Below, in pieces: positions 1 to 8,375 of a DNA stretch of 64,000 bases. The translations under genes were made by a program, and so were the position numbers. Origin of the DNA: Synechococcus sp. RSCCF101 (lineage in GTDB: Bacteria; Cyanobacteriota; Cyanobacteriia; PCC-6307; Cyanobiaceae); assembly GCF_008807075.1 (NCBI RefSeq), contig NZ_CP035632.1:620001-684000 (forward strand), read 5' to 3'. Under the pieces are notes generated by a model. That model worked only from the letters and a program-made list of their open reading frames with translations. It did no database searches and was not told the DNA's origin. Within the stretch, counting starts at the first letter, position 1. Every line of letters begins with the position of its first letter.

Positions 1-4
1 GAGC

Positions 5-1294
5 GTGCTGCTGCGCGGAGTCAGCGTGCTCCGCGATCCTCACCGCTCGCCGGAGCCGGAGGATGTGCTGCTGGAGGGTGAACGCCTCGTGGCCCTGGGC
101 GAAGGGGCTGCAGAGCAGGGCCGGCGCATGGGTCTGGCGCCTCGCCCTGCGGCGGGTTGTCTGCTGGCCCCCTGTCTTGTCGACCCCCACAGCGTGCTCG
201 AGCGTCCGCGCGATGGCGTGGAGGAGACCCTCGATTCGCTGCTCCGGTCCGCCGCAGCGGCGGGGTACGGCCAGGTGGGGCTGCTGCCGCGGGCGGCGTC
301 CTGGCGGGATCGTCCCGATCGCTTGCTGCAGCACCACGAGCACCCGGTGCGGCTCCACTGCTGGGGGGGGTTCTCCCTCGATGGCGCCGGCAGGGATCTG
401 GCGCCGCACCGGGACCTGCTCGGCGCCGGTGTGGTGGGTCTGGCGGACGATCTCGTTCTGCCGGATCCGGCCCTGCTCGACCGGGGGCTCCTGCTGGGCG
501 AGATGGGTGAGGCACCGCTGTTGCTCGCCCCCCGCGATCCCTCTCTCTCCGCCGGCGGTTTCGTGCGTGAGGGGATCGAGTCGATCCGGGCCGGCTGGCC
601 CACCGACCCCGCCGTGAGCGAGCTGCTGCCGCTCCGGACCCTGCTCACCCTGGCGGAGGTGCATCCGTCCCGCCGGCTGGTGCCGATGCACCTCTCCACT
701 CAGGCCGGCGTCACCCTGCTGGCCCCCGCCGTCGAGGCCGGCCACTGCCGCGCGGCCACGGCGCACTGGTGGTCCCTGGTGCGGGACACCTCCCTGCTGG
801 CCCCGGCGGATGAAGGCTGGACGCTCGTTCCCTCCCTCGGCGGTCCCGGGGACCGGCAGGCCCTGATCGATGCGCTGCGCCGGGGGGTCATCACAGCCGT
901 GGCCGTCAGCCATGAACCGCTCGATGCCGAGGAGCAGGGCCTGCCCCCCGATCAGAGGCGTCCCGGGCTGGCGGGCCATCGCTTCGTTCTGCCCATGCTC
1001 TGGGAGGCGCTGGTGCGGCAGCGCGGCTGGAGCGTGAGCGAGCTCTGGCAGGCCCTCAGCTGGGGACCTTCCGCCCTGATCGGGCGTGAACCGGAGCAGC
1101 TGCTGGAGGGCAGCAATCGCTGGCTGCTGTTCGACCCGGCCCACCGCTGGATTCCGCGGCAGCAGGACCCGGACAGCTGTCTGGCGGCGAACCAGCCCCT
1201 GCTGGATCAGCCCCTGCTGGGCCGCGTGGTGGGCTGCGGGCTGGCCGGAGGCCTCAGGGTTGTGCCTGAGCGCCTTGGGGCAGGGGATCCCTGA
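5..1294 (+). CDS. Dihydroorotase-like protein (amidohydrolase fold, metal ligands missing)
   Basis: This resembles the PyrC/dihydroorotase group, the zinc amidohydrolases of pyrimidine synthesis. The family's HxH metal motif should follow the first strand as DxHxHLR, but here residues 60-67 read DPHSVLER, so the second His is gone. A later His in VPMHLS (about residue 228) remains. About 429 residues, near normal family length. The reading frame is open to the window edge, so the true start (this one is GTG) may lie upstream. The 3' end overlaps convergent lepB by 41 bp. Catalytic activity is doubtful; inactive dihydroorotase paralogues are known that act as structural partners. Membership of the family is likely; the exact role is inference. 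Confidence 0.72.
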   Translation: MLLRGVSVLRDPHRSPEPEDVLLEGERLVALGEGAAEQGRRMGLAPRPAAGCLLAPCLVDPHSVLERPRDGVEETLDSLLRSAAAAGYGQVGLLPRAASWRDRPDRLLQHHEHPVRLHCWGGFSLDGAGRDLAPHRDLLGAGVVGLADDLVLPDPALLDRGLLLGEMGEAPLLLAPRDPSLSAGGFVREGIESIRAGWPTDPAVSELLPLRTLLTLAEVHPSRRLVPMHLSTQAGVTLLAPAVEAGHCRAATAHWWSLVRDTSLLAPADEGWTLVPSLGGPGDRQALIDALRRGVITAVAVSHEPLDAEEQGLPPDQRRPGLAGHRFVLPMLWEALVRQRGWSVSELWQALSWGPSALIGREPEQLLEGSNRWLLFDPAHRWIPRQQDPDSCLAANQPLLDQPLLGRVVGCGLAGGLRVVPERLGAGDP

Positions 1295-1991
1295 TCAGCA
1301 GCGAGCCGGCCCTGTTGAGCGGCCAGAACCGCCACACGGCCCGCCCGATGATCTGATCGTTGGGAAGAAAGGCACCGCCGGGCCAGAAGCGTCCGTCCCA
1401 GCTGTTGCCACGGTTGTCCCCTAGCGTGAGAACGTGCTCGTCGGGAACGACGGCCTCCAGCGTGCGGCAGGGACCGACCCCCTCCGCTGTCACCGGACAG
1501 AAGTTGGAGACGTAGGGCTCCTCGAGCCGCTCACCATTGATGCGCACCTCACCTCTGGGGTCGACACTCACCCGATCGCCGGACACGGCCACCACCCGTT
1601 TGATGTAGGCATCGCAGGCGGGGTGGTGCAGCCCCGGCACGGAGCTGATCAGAGGCAGGTTGGCCAGCAGGCAGCGAAGCCGGCCCGGTTCGGGTTCGCT
1701 CCGCAGAGCGGGATCGAAGGAATAGGGGGAGTGGAACACCACGATTTCCCCGCGCTTCGGCGCACGCCCCCTCAGGCTGAGCTTCTCCACCAGCAGGCGG
1801 TCCTGAACCTGAAGGCCGGGCAGCATGGAGCCCGAGGGAATGAAGCGGGCCTCAGCGAGAAACTGTCGGATGCCCATGTAAAGGGCGAGTGTGACCAGCA
1901 CCGGACCCCAGAAGTCCAGCAGGGCATTGCGGCGGCTCGCTGGTGGTGGATCCGAGGGATGAGGTGCGTCGCTCGGGGCCTGTCGGCTCAA
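1254..1991 (-). CDS. lepB: Signal peptidase I
   Basis: Type I leader peptidase that removes signal peptides of exported proteins at the membrane. A short cytoplasmic proline-rich N-terminus is followed by one membrane segment (about residues 28-45). The catalytic Ser55 sits in IPSGSMLP and the general base Lys131 in YIKRVVAVSGD. The C-terminal GDNRGNSWDGR box is present. Length 245 aa is normal for cyanobacteria. The start used is TTG; no ATG lies before the membrane segment. Convergent with the dihydroorotase-like gene. Confidence 0.93.
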   Translation of the reverse strand: MSRQAPSDAPHPSDPPPASRRNALLDFWGPVLVTLALYMGIRQFLAEARFIPSGSMLPGLQVQDRLLVEKLSLRGRAPKRGEIVVFHSPYSFDPALRSEPEPGRLRCLLANLPLISSVPGLHHPACDAYIKRVVAVSGDRVSVDPRGEVRINGERLEEPYVSNFCPVTAEGVGPCRTLEAVVPDEHVLTLGDNRGNSWDGRFWPGGAFLPNDQIIGRAVWRFWPLNRAGSLLIRDPLPQGAQAQP

Positions 1992-2064
1992 GGGTGGTGC
2001 AGCCCAGCAATCGGGGCTTCACCATAGGGGCGCCCTTGGCCTGCAGTGTCCGCAGGCGTCCCGG

Positions 2065-3570
2065 ATGGTTCGTCCCCGCTGGCAGTCCCTCAGGCCGCGC
2101 AGTATGCGCCGCTGGTTCTGGTGGGACAGGGCTGTGGCCAGCTGGGCCGCGCTGAACTTCGCTCTGGTGCTGTTCGATCTCAGTTACGTGCCCCTGCGCG
2201 CGTTCTGGCTGCAACGGAATCTGTACCCGCTGCCATCGGTGCCTCTGTCCATTCCGATGCCGTTTCTCCCGGATGTGACGCCCTGGTACGACCCGGTCAA
2301 GGGGATCGAGCCCCATCGGGACACCACGGCCTACATCGCCGCCTTCGAGGAGATGGATCGGTCGTTGCTCGAGGAGGGGATCAGCACGGAGCGCGCCCGC
2401 CGACTCCGCGATCGGCAGCTGCAGCTGACCGATCGCATGATCGACGAGAACCCGTTCCTCGTCTCCGGCAACGCCGGCACCCTGGAGAAATTCAAGAACC
2501 GGCTACGCGATCGCGCCGGCCTGGATTCCGCCAAGGACTCGGCCGCAGCACTCCTTGCCGATGGGCGCCTGGAGGGACAGGGCTGGCAGGAGGAACGCCG
2601 CTTCTGGAACGACGAGCTGATCCCTCTGGTGGCGATCAACTACTGGCGCTCGATCGATGAGAGCGGCCAACCCACGGATCGCTTCTGGGCCATCGATCTG
2701 CTGCTGTTCCAGTCGGTGTTCCTTCTCGATGTCCTGCTGCGGGCCTGGCGGCTGAGGCGCCAGCTGCCGGGACTGTCCTGGCGGGATGCCCTGCTGCGCC
2801 GCTGGATTGATCTGCCTCTCTTCCTGCCGGCCTGGAGGCTGCTTCGGGTCGTTCCGGTCCTGGAGCGCCTCAGTTCCAGCCGCATGGTCAACCTCGAGCC
2901 GCTGCGGGCTGCCGTCAGCCGTGCTGTGGTGGCCCTGCTGGCACTCGAGCTGTTCGAAGTGCTCGCCCTGCAGTTGCTGGATGGGGTGCAGCAGCTGGTG
3001 CGATCGCCGATCTGGCCCCAGCGGATCCGCCGCATGTGCAGTCACCAGACGGTGGCCATCAATGAGGAGCAGGAACTCGTGGAGCTGCTGCGCCTCTGGA
3101 CGCCGCTGATCCTCACCAGGGTCGGTCCGCGGCTGGCGCCGGAGATGGAGGCTGTGGTGGGCTATGCGTTGCAGCGGAGTTTCAGCGGCAGCGTCGTCCC
3201 GCCAGGGCTGCGGGATGTGGCTCCGTTGCTGCGGGTCGAGAGCAGCCTGAGCCGCCGGCTGGCTGAAGGGATCGTGGAGAGCCTGTTGGATCTGGGCCGT
3301 TCCGCGGCGGATCAGATGCGCCTCCTCGACCGGAAGCAGGAGGATCTGCTGCAGCAGTTCGGCGATCGCTTCTGGGAGGAGCTCGCCTCGGCCCTGGAGC
3401 AGGGGCCGGTGCTGGAGCGAAGCCAGGATCTGCTCGGCTCCTTCCTGGAGGAGTTGAAACTGACCTACATCGCTCAGATGAGCCGGTCCGGCATCGACAA
3501 CCTCATGGCCGAGCTCGACGACCTCAGCTTCACCGAGCCTGGTCCGCGCGATCAGGAGTCGGCCGGCTGA
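2065..3570 (+). CDS. Conserved cyanobacterial membrane protein of unknown function
   Basis: A 501-aa protein I cannot assign to a named family. It has an N-terminal hydrophobic segment (about residues 24-45), a second one around residues 211-232, and a hydrophobic helix near 285-310. Between the first two lies a soluble, charged region of roughly 150 residues, and the C-terminal 190 residues are acidic and helical. A basic amphipathic stretch (PAWRLLRVVPVLERL) is superficially like a channel S4 segment, but no pore motif is seen. ATG at 2065 is used; ATG 2104 is an alternative. Its 3' end overlaps the convergent ArsC-like gene by 19 bp. Codon use matches its neighbours, so it is a real gene. 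Confidence 0.8.
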   Translation: MVRPRWQSLRPRSMRRWFWWDRAVASWAALNFALVLFDLSYVPLRAFWLQRNLYPLPSVPLSIPMPFLPDVTPWYDPVKGIEPHRDTTAYIAAFEEMDRSLLEEGISTERARRLRDRQLQLTDRMIDENPFLVSGNAGTLEKFKNRLRDRAGLDSAKDSAAALLADGRLEGQGWQEERRFWNDELIPLVAINYWRSIDESGQPTDRFWAIDLLLFQSVFLLDVLLRAWRLRRQLPGLSWRDALLRRWIDLPLFLPAWRLLRVVPVLERLSSSRMVNLEPLRAAVSRAVVALLALELFEVLALQLLDGVQQLVRSPIWPQRIRRMCSHQTVAINEEQELVELLRLWTPLILTRVGPRLAPEMEAVVGYALQRSFSGSVVPPGLRDVAPLLRVESSLSRRLAEGIVESLLDLGRSAADQMRLLDRKQEDLLQQFGDRFWEELASALEQGPVLERSQDLLGSFLEELKLTYIAQMSRSGIDNLMAELDDLSFTEPGPRDQESAG

Positions 3571-3923
3571 ACGCCCTCCAGCGCCGCCTGCCACTGATCC
3601 GGCCGGAAGCCCGTCAGCACCCGTCCGTCGTCCAGCACCAGGAACGGCCGCCGCAGAAGCCGTCCGTCGGCCAGCAGAGCAGCGATCAGCTGGTCATCCG
3701 TCATCGCTTTCACGGCATCGGCTCCAAGCGCCCGGTAGCTCATGCCGCTGATGTTGAGCAGACCGGTGCGTTTACCCCCTGAGGCTGCGAGAACCCCGCT
3801 GATCCGTTCGGCGGAGGGAGGCGTGACGGTGATGTCGTGCTGACGCGGCTCCAGCCCCCGCTCCCTCAGCCAGGCGAGCGCTTTCCGGCAGGTGGAGCAA
3901 CGGGTGTAGCCGTAGAACTCCAT
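3552..3923 (-). CDS. ArsC/Spx-family thioredoxin-fold reductase
   Basis: Small (123 aa) member of the arsenate reductase/Spx/YffB group. The N-terminal beta-alpha unit carries a CSTC (CxxC) redox motif in YTRCSTCRKALAWL, and the C-terminal half holds RRPFLVLDDG, matching the conserved RP segment of the family. The arsenate specificity residues cannot be judged by eye, and no arsenic resistance genes are nearby, so a general redox role is equally possible. It lies 34 bp upstream, in transcription terms, of nothing obvious and converges with the membrane-protein gene. Confidence 0.85.
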   Translation of the reverse strand: MEFYGYTRCSTCRKALAWLRERGLEPRQHDITVTPPSAERISGVLAASGGKRTGLLNISGMSYRALGADAVKAMTDDQLIAALLADGRLLRRPFLVLDDGRVLTGFRPDQWQAALEGVQPADS

Positions 3924-3957
3924 GGCACCGCTGGGCTGAGAGAGGTCGGGTGTCGCT

Positions 3958-4320
3958 TCAGGAGATCCCGAAGACGGACTTGATGGCGCCGACGACGCTG
4001 TTGGAGCCTGTCCCGACCGCGTTGCTGGGGCGCGTGCGCACGGTCACATCACCGGTGACGCTGGCCTGGCAGGAGAGGCGGTAGTTGGCGGGCCGGTCAG
4101 CCAGATAGATCTTCTCGATGTCGGTGCGGGGTGAGAGGTTCTGAGCCCCCTCACTGATCTCCATCACGCAGCTGCCGCACTGGCCCAGTCCACCGCAATT
4201 GTTGAAGTTGTTCAGACCCCTGTAGGGATTGAGGCCGGCATCCATGGTGGCCCGGCGCAGATTGGCCCCTTCGATGCAGCCGACCTGCTGGCCTTCGTTT
4301 TCAAAGCGGATGGTGGGCAT
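3958..4320 (-). CDS. 2Fe-2S ferredoxin-like protein
   Basis: 120-aa ferredoxin of the beta-grasp 2Fe-2S type, likely a soluble electron carrier. Three cluster ligands are in NCGGLGQCGSC (spacing C-x5-C-x2-C) and the fourth in YRLSCQ about 30 residues later. The x5 loop differs from the x4 loop of the classical photosynthetic PetF ferredoxin, so this is a different ferredoxin class. The C-terminal tail after the last Cys is longer than in PetF (about 40 residues). It lies 77 bp downstream of the ppa1 gene on the same strand and may share its transcript. The redox partner is unknown. Confidence 0.88.
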   Translation of the reverse strand: MPTIRFENEGQQVGCIEGANLRRATMDAGLNPYRGLNNFNNCGGLGQCGSCVMEISEGAQNLSPRTDIEKIYLADRPANYRLSCQASVTGDVTVRTRPSNAVGTGSNSVVGAIKSVFGIS

Positions 4321-4397
4321 GGGGTGGCGGACGACTGACGCAGCGGCCCCACGCTACAAGCTGTGCCGGGTATTCCTCCCTGCATCCGGATCAGAGA

Positions 4398-4961
4398 TCA
4401 CACCGGTGACGGCTCGGCCGCCGGGTCGCGCCGGTCCGCCGTCCCGCATCGGTTGCGGTAAGCGGCCACGCAACGCTCCAGCAGGCCCGGAACGGCCGCT
4501 GCGTCGCGCCAGCCGTTGATGGTGGTCACCCGGCCCCCGAGGCTTTTGTAGGTGCGGAAGAATTCGGCCACGTCCTCCAGCTGGTTGGGTGCCAGCTGCT
4601 GGATGCTGCGGATGTTCCGCTGCCTCGGGTCCGCCTCGGGAACGCAGAGCAGCTTGCCGTCATACGCGCCGCAGTCGATCATGTCGAGCACGCCGATCGG
4701 TCTGGCCCGGATCAGACAGCCGGCGAAGGTCGGCTCCTCCATCATCACCATCGCGTCGAGGGGCGAGCCGTCCTCGGCCAGGGTGTTCGGCACGAAGCCG
4801 TAGTCGAAGGGGTATCGGACCGCGGAATGCAGCACCCGGTCGAGGGCCATCACGCCCGCGGATTCGCTGTACTCGTACTTGTTGCGGCTACCGGCCGGAA
4901 TCTCAACGATGAGATTGAGCAGACCGGGCGCCGGCGACGGTTCCAGATGCCTGAGATCCAT
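4398..4961 (-). CDS. ppa: Family I inorganic pyrophosphatase paralogue with altered active site (ppa1 type)
   Basis: By fold this is the usual cyanobacterial soluble pyrophosphatase (187 aa), which hydrolyses PPi to two phosphates. The backbone motifs EIPAGSRNKYE and YPFDYGFVPNTLAEDG are intact. Compared with the E. coli enzyme, the metal motif DGDPxD reads DGSPLD (Asp67 equivalent replaced by Ser66) and the second acidic pair reads IDCGAYDGK (Glu98 equivalent replaced by Cys97), while the equivalents of Asp65, Asp70, Asp97, Asp102 and Lys104 remain. Loss of a metal-binding Asp suggests low or no activity. A second copy at 21233 keeps the full set. Start ATG; the upstream small membrane gene overlaps it. 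Confidence 0.9.
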   Translation of the reverse strand: MDLRHLEPSPAPGLLNLIVEIPAGSRNKYEYSESAGVMALDRVLHSAVRYPFDYGFVPNTLAEDGSPLDAMVMMEEPTFAGCLIRARPIGVLDMIDCGAYDGKLLCVPEADPRQRNIRSIQQLAPNQLEDVAEFFRTYKSLGGRVTTINGWRDAAAVPGLLERCVAAYRNRCGTADRRDPAAEPSPV

Positions 4962-5208
4962 CCTGCGATCCTACGGATGCCGCCATTGGACGATCCAGAG
5001 CGTCGGCTGTCACGGCCCGGCCCGGCTCGCGGTTGCTGAGGATTCCGCCCAGGGGGAGGGCCAGAGCGAGGAGGGCGATGCTCCAGCCCACGAGGCGCAC
5101 GAGCGGGCCACTGGGGACATCCCTCGGTTGTGGGCCCGGAGAGATGGGGCTCGGGCCGGCGAATGGTGTGAGGACACTCCCGGGGCCCGGGCGCGACTCG
5201 GTTGTCAT
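4903..5208 (-). CDS. Possible small single-pass membrane protein upstream of ppa
   Basis: A 101-aa open frame with a proline-rich N-terminus (residues 1-36), a clear hydrophobic span (about 40-57, ending LPLGGILSN) and a polar tail. It has high third-position GC until it overlaps ppa by 59 bp, which supports coding. I recognise no domain. No convincing ribosome-binding site precedes the ATG. It could be a lineage-specific membrane peptide or a chance frame. Confidence 0.42.
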   Translation of the reverse strand: MTTESRPGPGSVLTPFAGPSPISPGPQPRDVPSGPLVRLVGWSIALLALALPLGGILSNREPGRAVTADALDRPMAASVGSQDGSQASGTVAGARSAQSHR

Positions 5209-5280
5209 GGAGATGGACAGACGTCCACAGCCAGCGTCGTGGCTGGATTCAGGTGTGGATGAAGCCTAGGGGCGAACGGC

Positions 5281-5787
5281 TCAGGCGGCCGGCCGACTCT
5301 GGCCGTGTTGCTGGTGCTCGCGCCGCAGCGCCAGCTCGCTCGGACCACCCTCAAGCTGAGAGCGGATCAGGCGAAGCTCGTCGAGAATCGATGAGAGGAT
5401 CTGTTGCGTGGCGGTGGAGGGTGAATTCAGCACCTCAACAGTGACTTCCTTGATCCGGAGCACATCCCTGGCGAAACGGGCCACTTCGTTGGGATGAAAC
5501 AGGAGCGGATCCTTCTGATCGCTGCGAAACTCGGGATTGAGCTTGCGGGGATTGAAGGGTGGATTGAGTGATCGGGTGTCAGTGTTGGTGTAACGGTAGA
5601 CCGAGGCCCTGGAACGGTTCAGGCACTTCTGCACGTCCTCGATTCCGACCAGGCAGGGCTCTGCCGCGATGGCATCAGCAGGGGCCTGGCCTGCTGCCTC
5701 CACCGCGGCCATCGGGTCACCGGGCTGGTCACTCTTTGCTGCGGACCAGGCGACCACCGTGCCGGAGGGGGTGGAGGATGGAGGCAT
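5281..5787 (-). CDS. Putative helix-turn-helix protein (MerR/excisionase-like)
   Basis: 168 aa. Residues 45-75 (LVGIEDVQKCLNRSRASVYR) look like a winged-helix or resolvase-type HTH in which a Ser/Arg-rich recognition helix is followed by a Tyr-Thr wing. Residues 80-110 are basic and aromatic (NPRKLNPEF, LLFHPNEVARFA), a pattern seen in excisionase-like proteins. The C-terminal part (115-150) is predicted helical and may be a dimerisation coil. It is transcribed away from proS; the 185-bp gap between them must hold both promoters. The DNA target is unknown. Confidence 0.7.
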   Translation of the reverse strand: MPPSSTPSGTVVAWSAAKSDQPGDPMAAVEAAGQAPADAIAAEPCLVGIEDVQKCLNRSRASVYRYTNTDTRSLNPPFNPRKLNPEFRSDQKDPLLFHPNEVARFARDVLRIKEVTVEVLNSPSTATQQILSSILDELRLIRSQLEGGPSELALRREHQQHGQSRPAA

Positions 5788-5972
5788 GAGACCGAGCCTG
5801 AGACGCTTGCGATTGGCCGACAGTAGCAGTCAGAAATGGCCTCGCCAGCTCTGAGGCGGATGGCTGTGAAACTTGCCTGATCGTCCATCAAAGGCGGCGC
5901 GTCCACCGGATCGATCCACTCTCTGAAGCCGGTCGCGCCGGTGATAACGTCCGCTTTTGAGAAGCTTCTGCA

Positions 5973-7805
5973 ATGCGCGTCTCCCGCCTGATGCTGGTGA
6001 CGCTGCGGGATGTGCCTGCCGAGGCGGAACTCACCTCCCACCGCCTCCTGCTCCGGGCCGGCTACATGCGCCGCCTCGCGTCGGGTGTGTACGCCTACCT
6101 GCCCCTGCTCTGGCGCGTGCTCAACAGGATCTCGGCGGTGATCCGCGAGGAGATGGAGGCCCTGGGGGCCCTTGAGACCCTGCTGCCGCAGCTTCAGCCC
6201 GCCGAGATCTGGCAGAGGAGCGGGCGCTGGTCGGCCTACACCGACGGTGAAGGCATCATGTTTCACCTGCGCGACAGACAGGACCGCTGTTTCGGTCTCG
6301 GTCCCACCCACGAGGAGGTGGTGACCACCCTGGCGGCAGAACTGCTGCGCTCCTACCGCCAGCTACCGGTTTCGATCTATCAGATCCAGACGAAATTCAG
6401 AGACGAGATCAGACCGCGCTTCGGCTTGATGCGGTCGAGGGAATTCATCATGAAGGATGCCTATTCCTTCCACGCCGATTCAACCGATCTGGCTGAGATG
6501 TACGACCGGATGGATGGCGCCTACCGCCGCATCTTCCGGCGCTGTGGTCTCGATGTTCTCGGCGTCGAGGCCGATAGCGGCGCCATCGGTGGCGCCGCCT
6601 CGCGCGAATTCATGGTCACGGCCGAGGCAGGCGAGGACCTGATCCTCACCAGCGCCGACGGCCGCTACGCCGCCAACCAGGAGCGGGCCGTGTCCCTGGC
6701 GGCCGCCGCGGTGCCACTGCCCGCGCCTGCCTCGGGCTCGGGTGAGGCCCCTGAGCTGATGGCGACCCCCGGGCAGTCCAGCATCGACGACTTGTGCGCG
6801 GCCCACGGTCTGCATCCCAGTCAGATCGTGAAGGTGCTGCTGCTGGTTGCCCGCCTGTCCGACGCCGCCCCGCAACCCGTCCTGGTGGCGATCCGGGGCG
6901 ATCAGCAGCTGAACATGGCCAAGCTCTCCAATGTGCTGAGTGAACGTCTGCCCGCGGCGGCAGGCTCCGTGCTCGATGTGAGCCCGATCGACGCCGCCGG
7001 CTGGTCGGCGCAGGGACTGGGCGCGATGGCCTGGGGCTTCCTGGGACCCGACCTGCCCGACGACGTGCTTGGGGGGGCCCGGACCTGGCAGCCACGCTTT
7101 GAACGCCTGCTCGATGCCACGGCAGCCGATCTGCCCAGCTTCATTTGCGGGGCGAATCTCGAGGATCGGCACCGCAGCGGTGTGAGCTGGGAGCGGCTGC
7201 CGGGCATGGGCACGGCTGTGGACCTGCGCTCGGCTCTGCCCGGAGACCGCTGCTGCCACGACCCGGCCATGCTGCTGCAGGCCAGCCGCGGCATCGAGGT
7301 GGGTCACATCTTCCAGCTGGGTCGCAAGTACTCCGATGCTCTCGCCGCCCGCTTCAGCAGCGAGACCGGAGCGGAGGAGTCCCTCTGGATGGGCTGCTAC
7401 GGCATCGGAGTGTCGCGTCTGGCCCAGGCGGCCGTGGAGCAGCACCACGATGACCAGGGCATCTGCTGGCCTCTGCCCATCGCCCCCTACGAGGCCATTG
7501 TGGTGATCGCCAATGCCGCGGATGAGACTCAGCTGGCCCTGGCGGAGGCGATGTACGCCAGGCTTCGCGAGGCCGGCATCGATGCTCTGCTGGACGATCG
7601 CCGCGAACGCGCCGGCGTCAAGTTCAAGGATGCGGATCTGATCGGCATTCCATGGCGCGTGGTCGTGGGGCGCGGTGCAGCGCAGGACAGGGTCGAACTG
7701 GTGGAACGACGCACCCGCGAGAGCCGGGAGCTCGACTCCTCCGAGGCGATTGCTCTGCTTGTGGATCGTGTTCGCCTGGGTCGCTGCCCAGCCGGCGACC
7801 CGTAG
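5973..7805 (+). CDS. proS: Prolyl-tRNA synthetase
   Basis: Class II aminoacyl-tRNA synthetase that charges tRNA-Pro. At 610 aa it is the bacterial type. Motif 1 and 2 lie in the first 200 residues (FGLGPTHEEVVT; QIQTKFRDEIRPRFGLMRSREF). An insertion domain of about 150 residues (roughly 220-400), which in this family edits mischarged Ala-tRNA-Pro, separates motif 2 from motif 3 (WMGCYGIGVSRL). The anticodon-binding domain follows. Start ATG at 5973 gives the expected MRVSRLMLVTLRD N-terminus. psb27 begins 25 bp downstream. Confidence 0.97.
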   Translation: MRVSRLMLVTLRDVPAEAELTSHRLLLRAGYMRRLASGVYAYLPLLWRVLNRISAVIREEMEALGALETLLPQLQPAEIWQRSGRWSAYTDGEGIMFHLRDRQDRCFGLGPTHEEVVTTLAAELLRSYRQLPVSIYQIQTKFRDEIRPRFGLMRSREFIMKDAYSFHADSTDLAEMYDRMDGAYRRIFRRCGLDVLGVEADSGAIGGAASREFMVTAEAGEDLILTSADGRYAANQERAVSLAAAAVPLPAPASGSGEAPELMATPGQSSIDDLCAAHGLHPSQIVKVLLLVARLSDAAPQPVLVAIRGDQQLNMAKLSNVLSERLPAAAGSVLDVSPIDAAGWSAQGLGAMAWGFLGPDLPDDVLGGARTWQPRFERLLDATAADLPSFICGANLEDRHRSGVSWERLPGMGTAVDLRSALPGDRCCHDPAMLLQASRGIEVGHIFQLGRKYSDALAARFSSETGAEESLWMGCYGIGVSRLAQAAVEQHHDDQGICWPLPIAPYEAIVVIANAADETQLALAEAMYARLREAGIDALLDDRRERAGVKFKDADLIGIPWRVVVGRGAAQDRVELVERRTRESRELDSSEAIALLVDRVRLGRCPAGDP

Positions 7806-7830
7806 AGTCCGGCCCAACCGTTCAGGGTCC

Positions 7831-8238
7831 ATGTCCTCGCTGCTGCATCGTTGCCGCGCCCTTGCGCTGACGCTGTGCCTCTGCCTGACCCTCGCGCTGG
7901 GCGCCTGTTCCACGAGCTCACTGCTGAGCGGCTCCTACGTGGATGACACGATCGCTGTGGCCGATCAGCTGATGGCCACCATCGCCCTCGATCAGGATGA
8001 TCCCGCCCGGGGCGCGGCGGAGACCGAAGCCAAGGCTCTGATCAACGATTACATCTCGCGCTATCGGCCCCAGCCATCGATCAACGGACGGAGCTCCTTC
8101 ACCACGATGCAGACGGCCCTGAACTCCCTCGCCGGCCACTACGCCTCCTACGCGAACCGTCCACTGCCCGACACGCTGCGCACTCGCCTGGAGCGTGAGC
8201 TCAAGAAGGCCGAGACCTCGGCGACGCGCGGTGCCTGA
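7831..8238 (+). CDS. psb27: Photosystem II assembly lipoprotein Psb27
   Basis: Lumenal lipoprotein that binds CP43 during PSII assembly and repair. The 135-aa product has a signal peptide with a lipobox (LALGAC, Cys at about residue 27), then the four-helix Psb27 domain containing the hallmark NDYISRYR and [19 protein letters not shown] segments. ATG 7831 is chosen because it leaves a standard lipoprotein signal; the frame continues upstream into proS without other support. It follows proS by 25 bp and is followed by a GC-rich hairpin. Confidence 0.95.
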   Translation: MSSLLHRCRALALTLCLCLTLALGACSTSSLLSGSYVDDTIAVADQLMATIALDQDDPARGAAETEAKALINDYISRYRPQPSINGRSSFTTMQTALNSLAGHYASYANRPLPDTLRTRLERELKKAETSATRGA

Positions 8239-8247
8239 GTGATGCGG

Positions 8248-8272
8248 CGCCGCTGCATTCGTTGCAGCGGCG
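8248..8272. terminator. GC-rich hairpin after psb27 (possible terminator)
   Basis: A 9-bp perfect stem (CGCCGCTGC paired with GCAGCGGCG) with a 7-nt loop starts 10 bp after the psb27 stop. There is no T-run after it, so it may be a weak or Rho-assisted terminator, or an RNA-stabilising 3' structure. Confidence 0.45.
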
Positions 8273-8306
8273 AGCTGAGCTGAGGGCATCATTCCTGCCT
8301 GATTGC

Positions 8307-8336
8307 TTGACAGCTGGCAGGCGCCTGGAAGAAGAT
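8307..8336 (+). promoter_or_regulatory. Putative sigma-70 promoter for purA
   Basis: A perfect TTGACA (8307-8312) is followed after 18 bp by GAAGAT (8331-8336), a weak -10. Transcription would start near 8343, leaving about 33 nt before the proposed purA TTG start. The -35 is strong, the -10 poor. Confidence 0.35.
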
Positions 8337-8375
8337 GGTGGATTGTGCGACTGGCGGCTGAGAGCCGCGGACTCA

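Noticed and set aside
2790-2920. Ion-channel voltage-sensor resemblance in the membrane protein at 2065
   Set aside because: Only one basic amphipathic segment is similar and no pore or selectivity motif follows.
8262-8375. Extended N-terminus of purA
   Set aside because: The extra 38 residues do not resemble PurA and would be encoded across the psb27 hairpin; the conserved start [12 protein letters not shown] is at the TTG.
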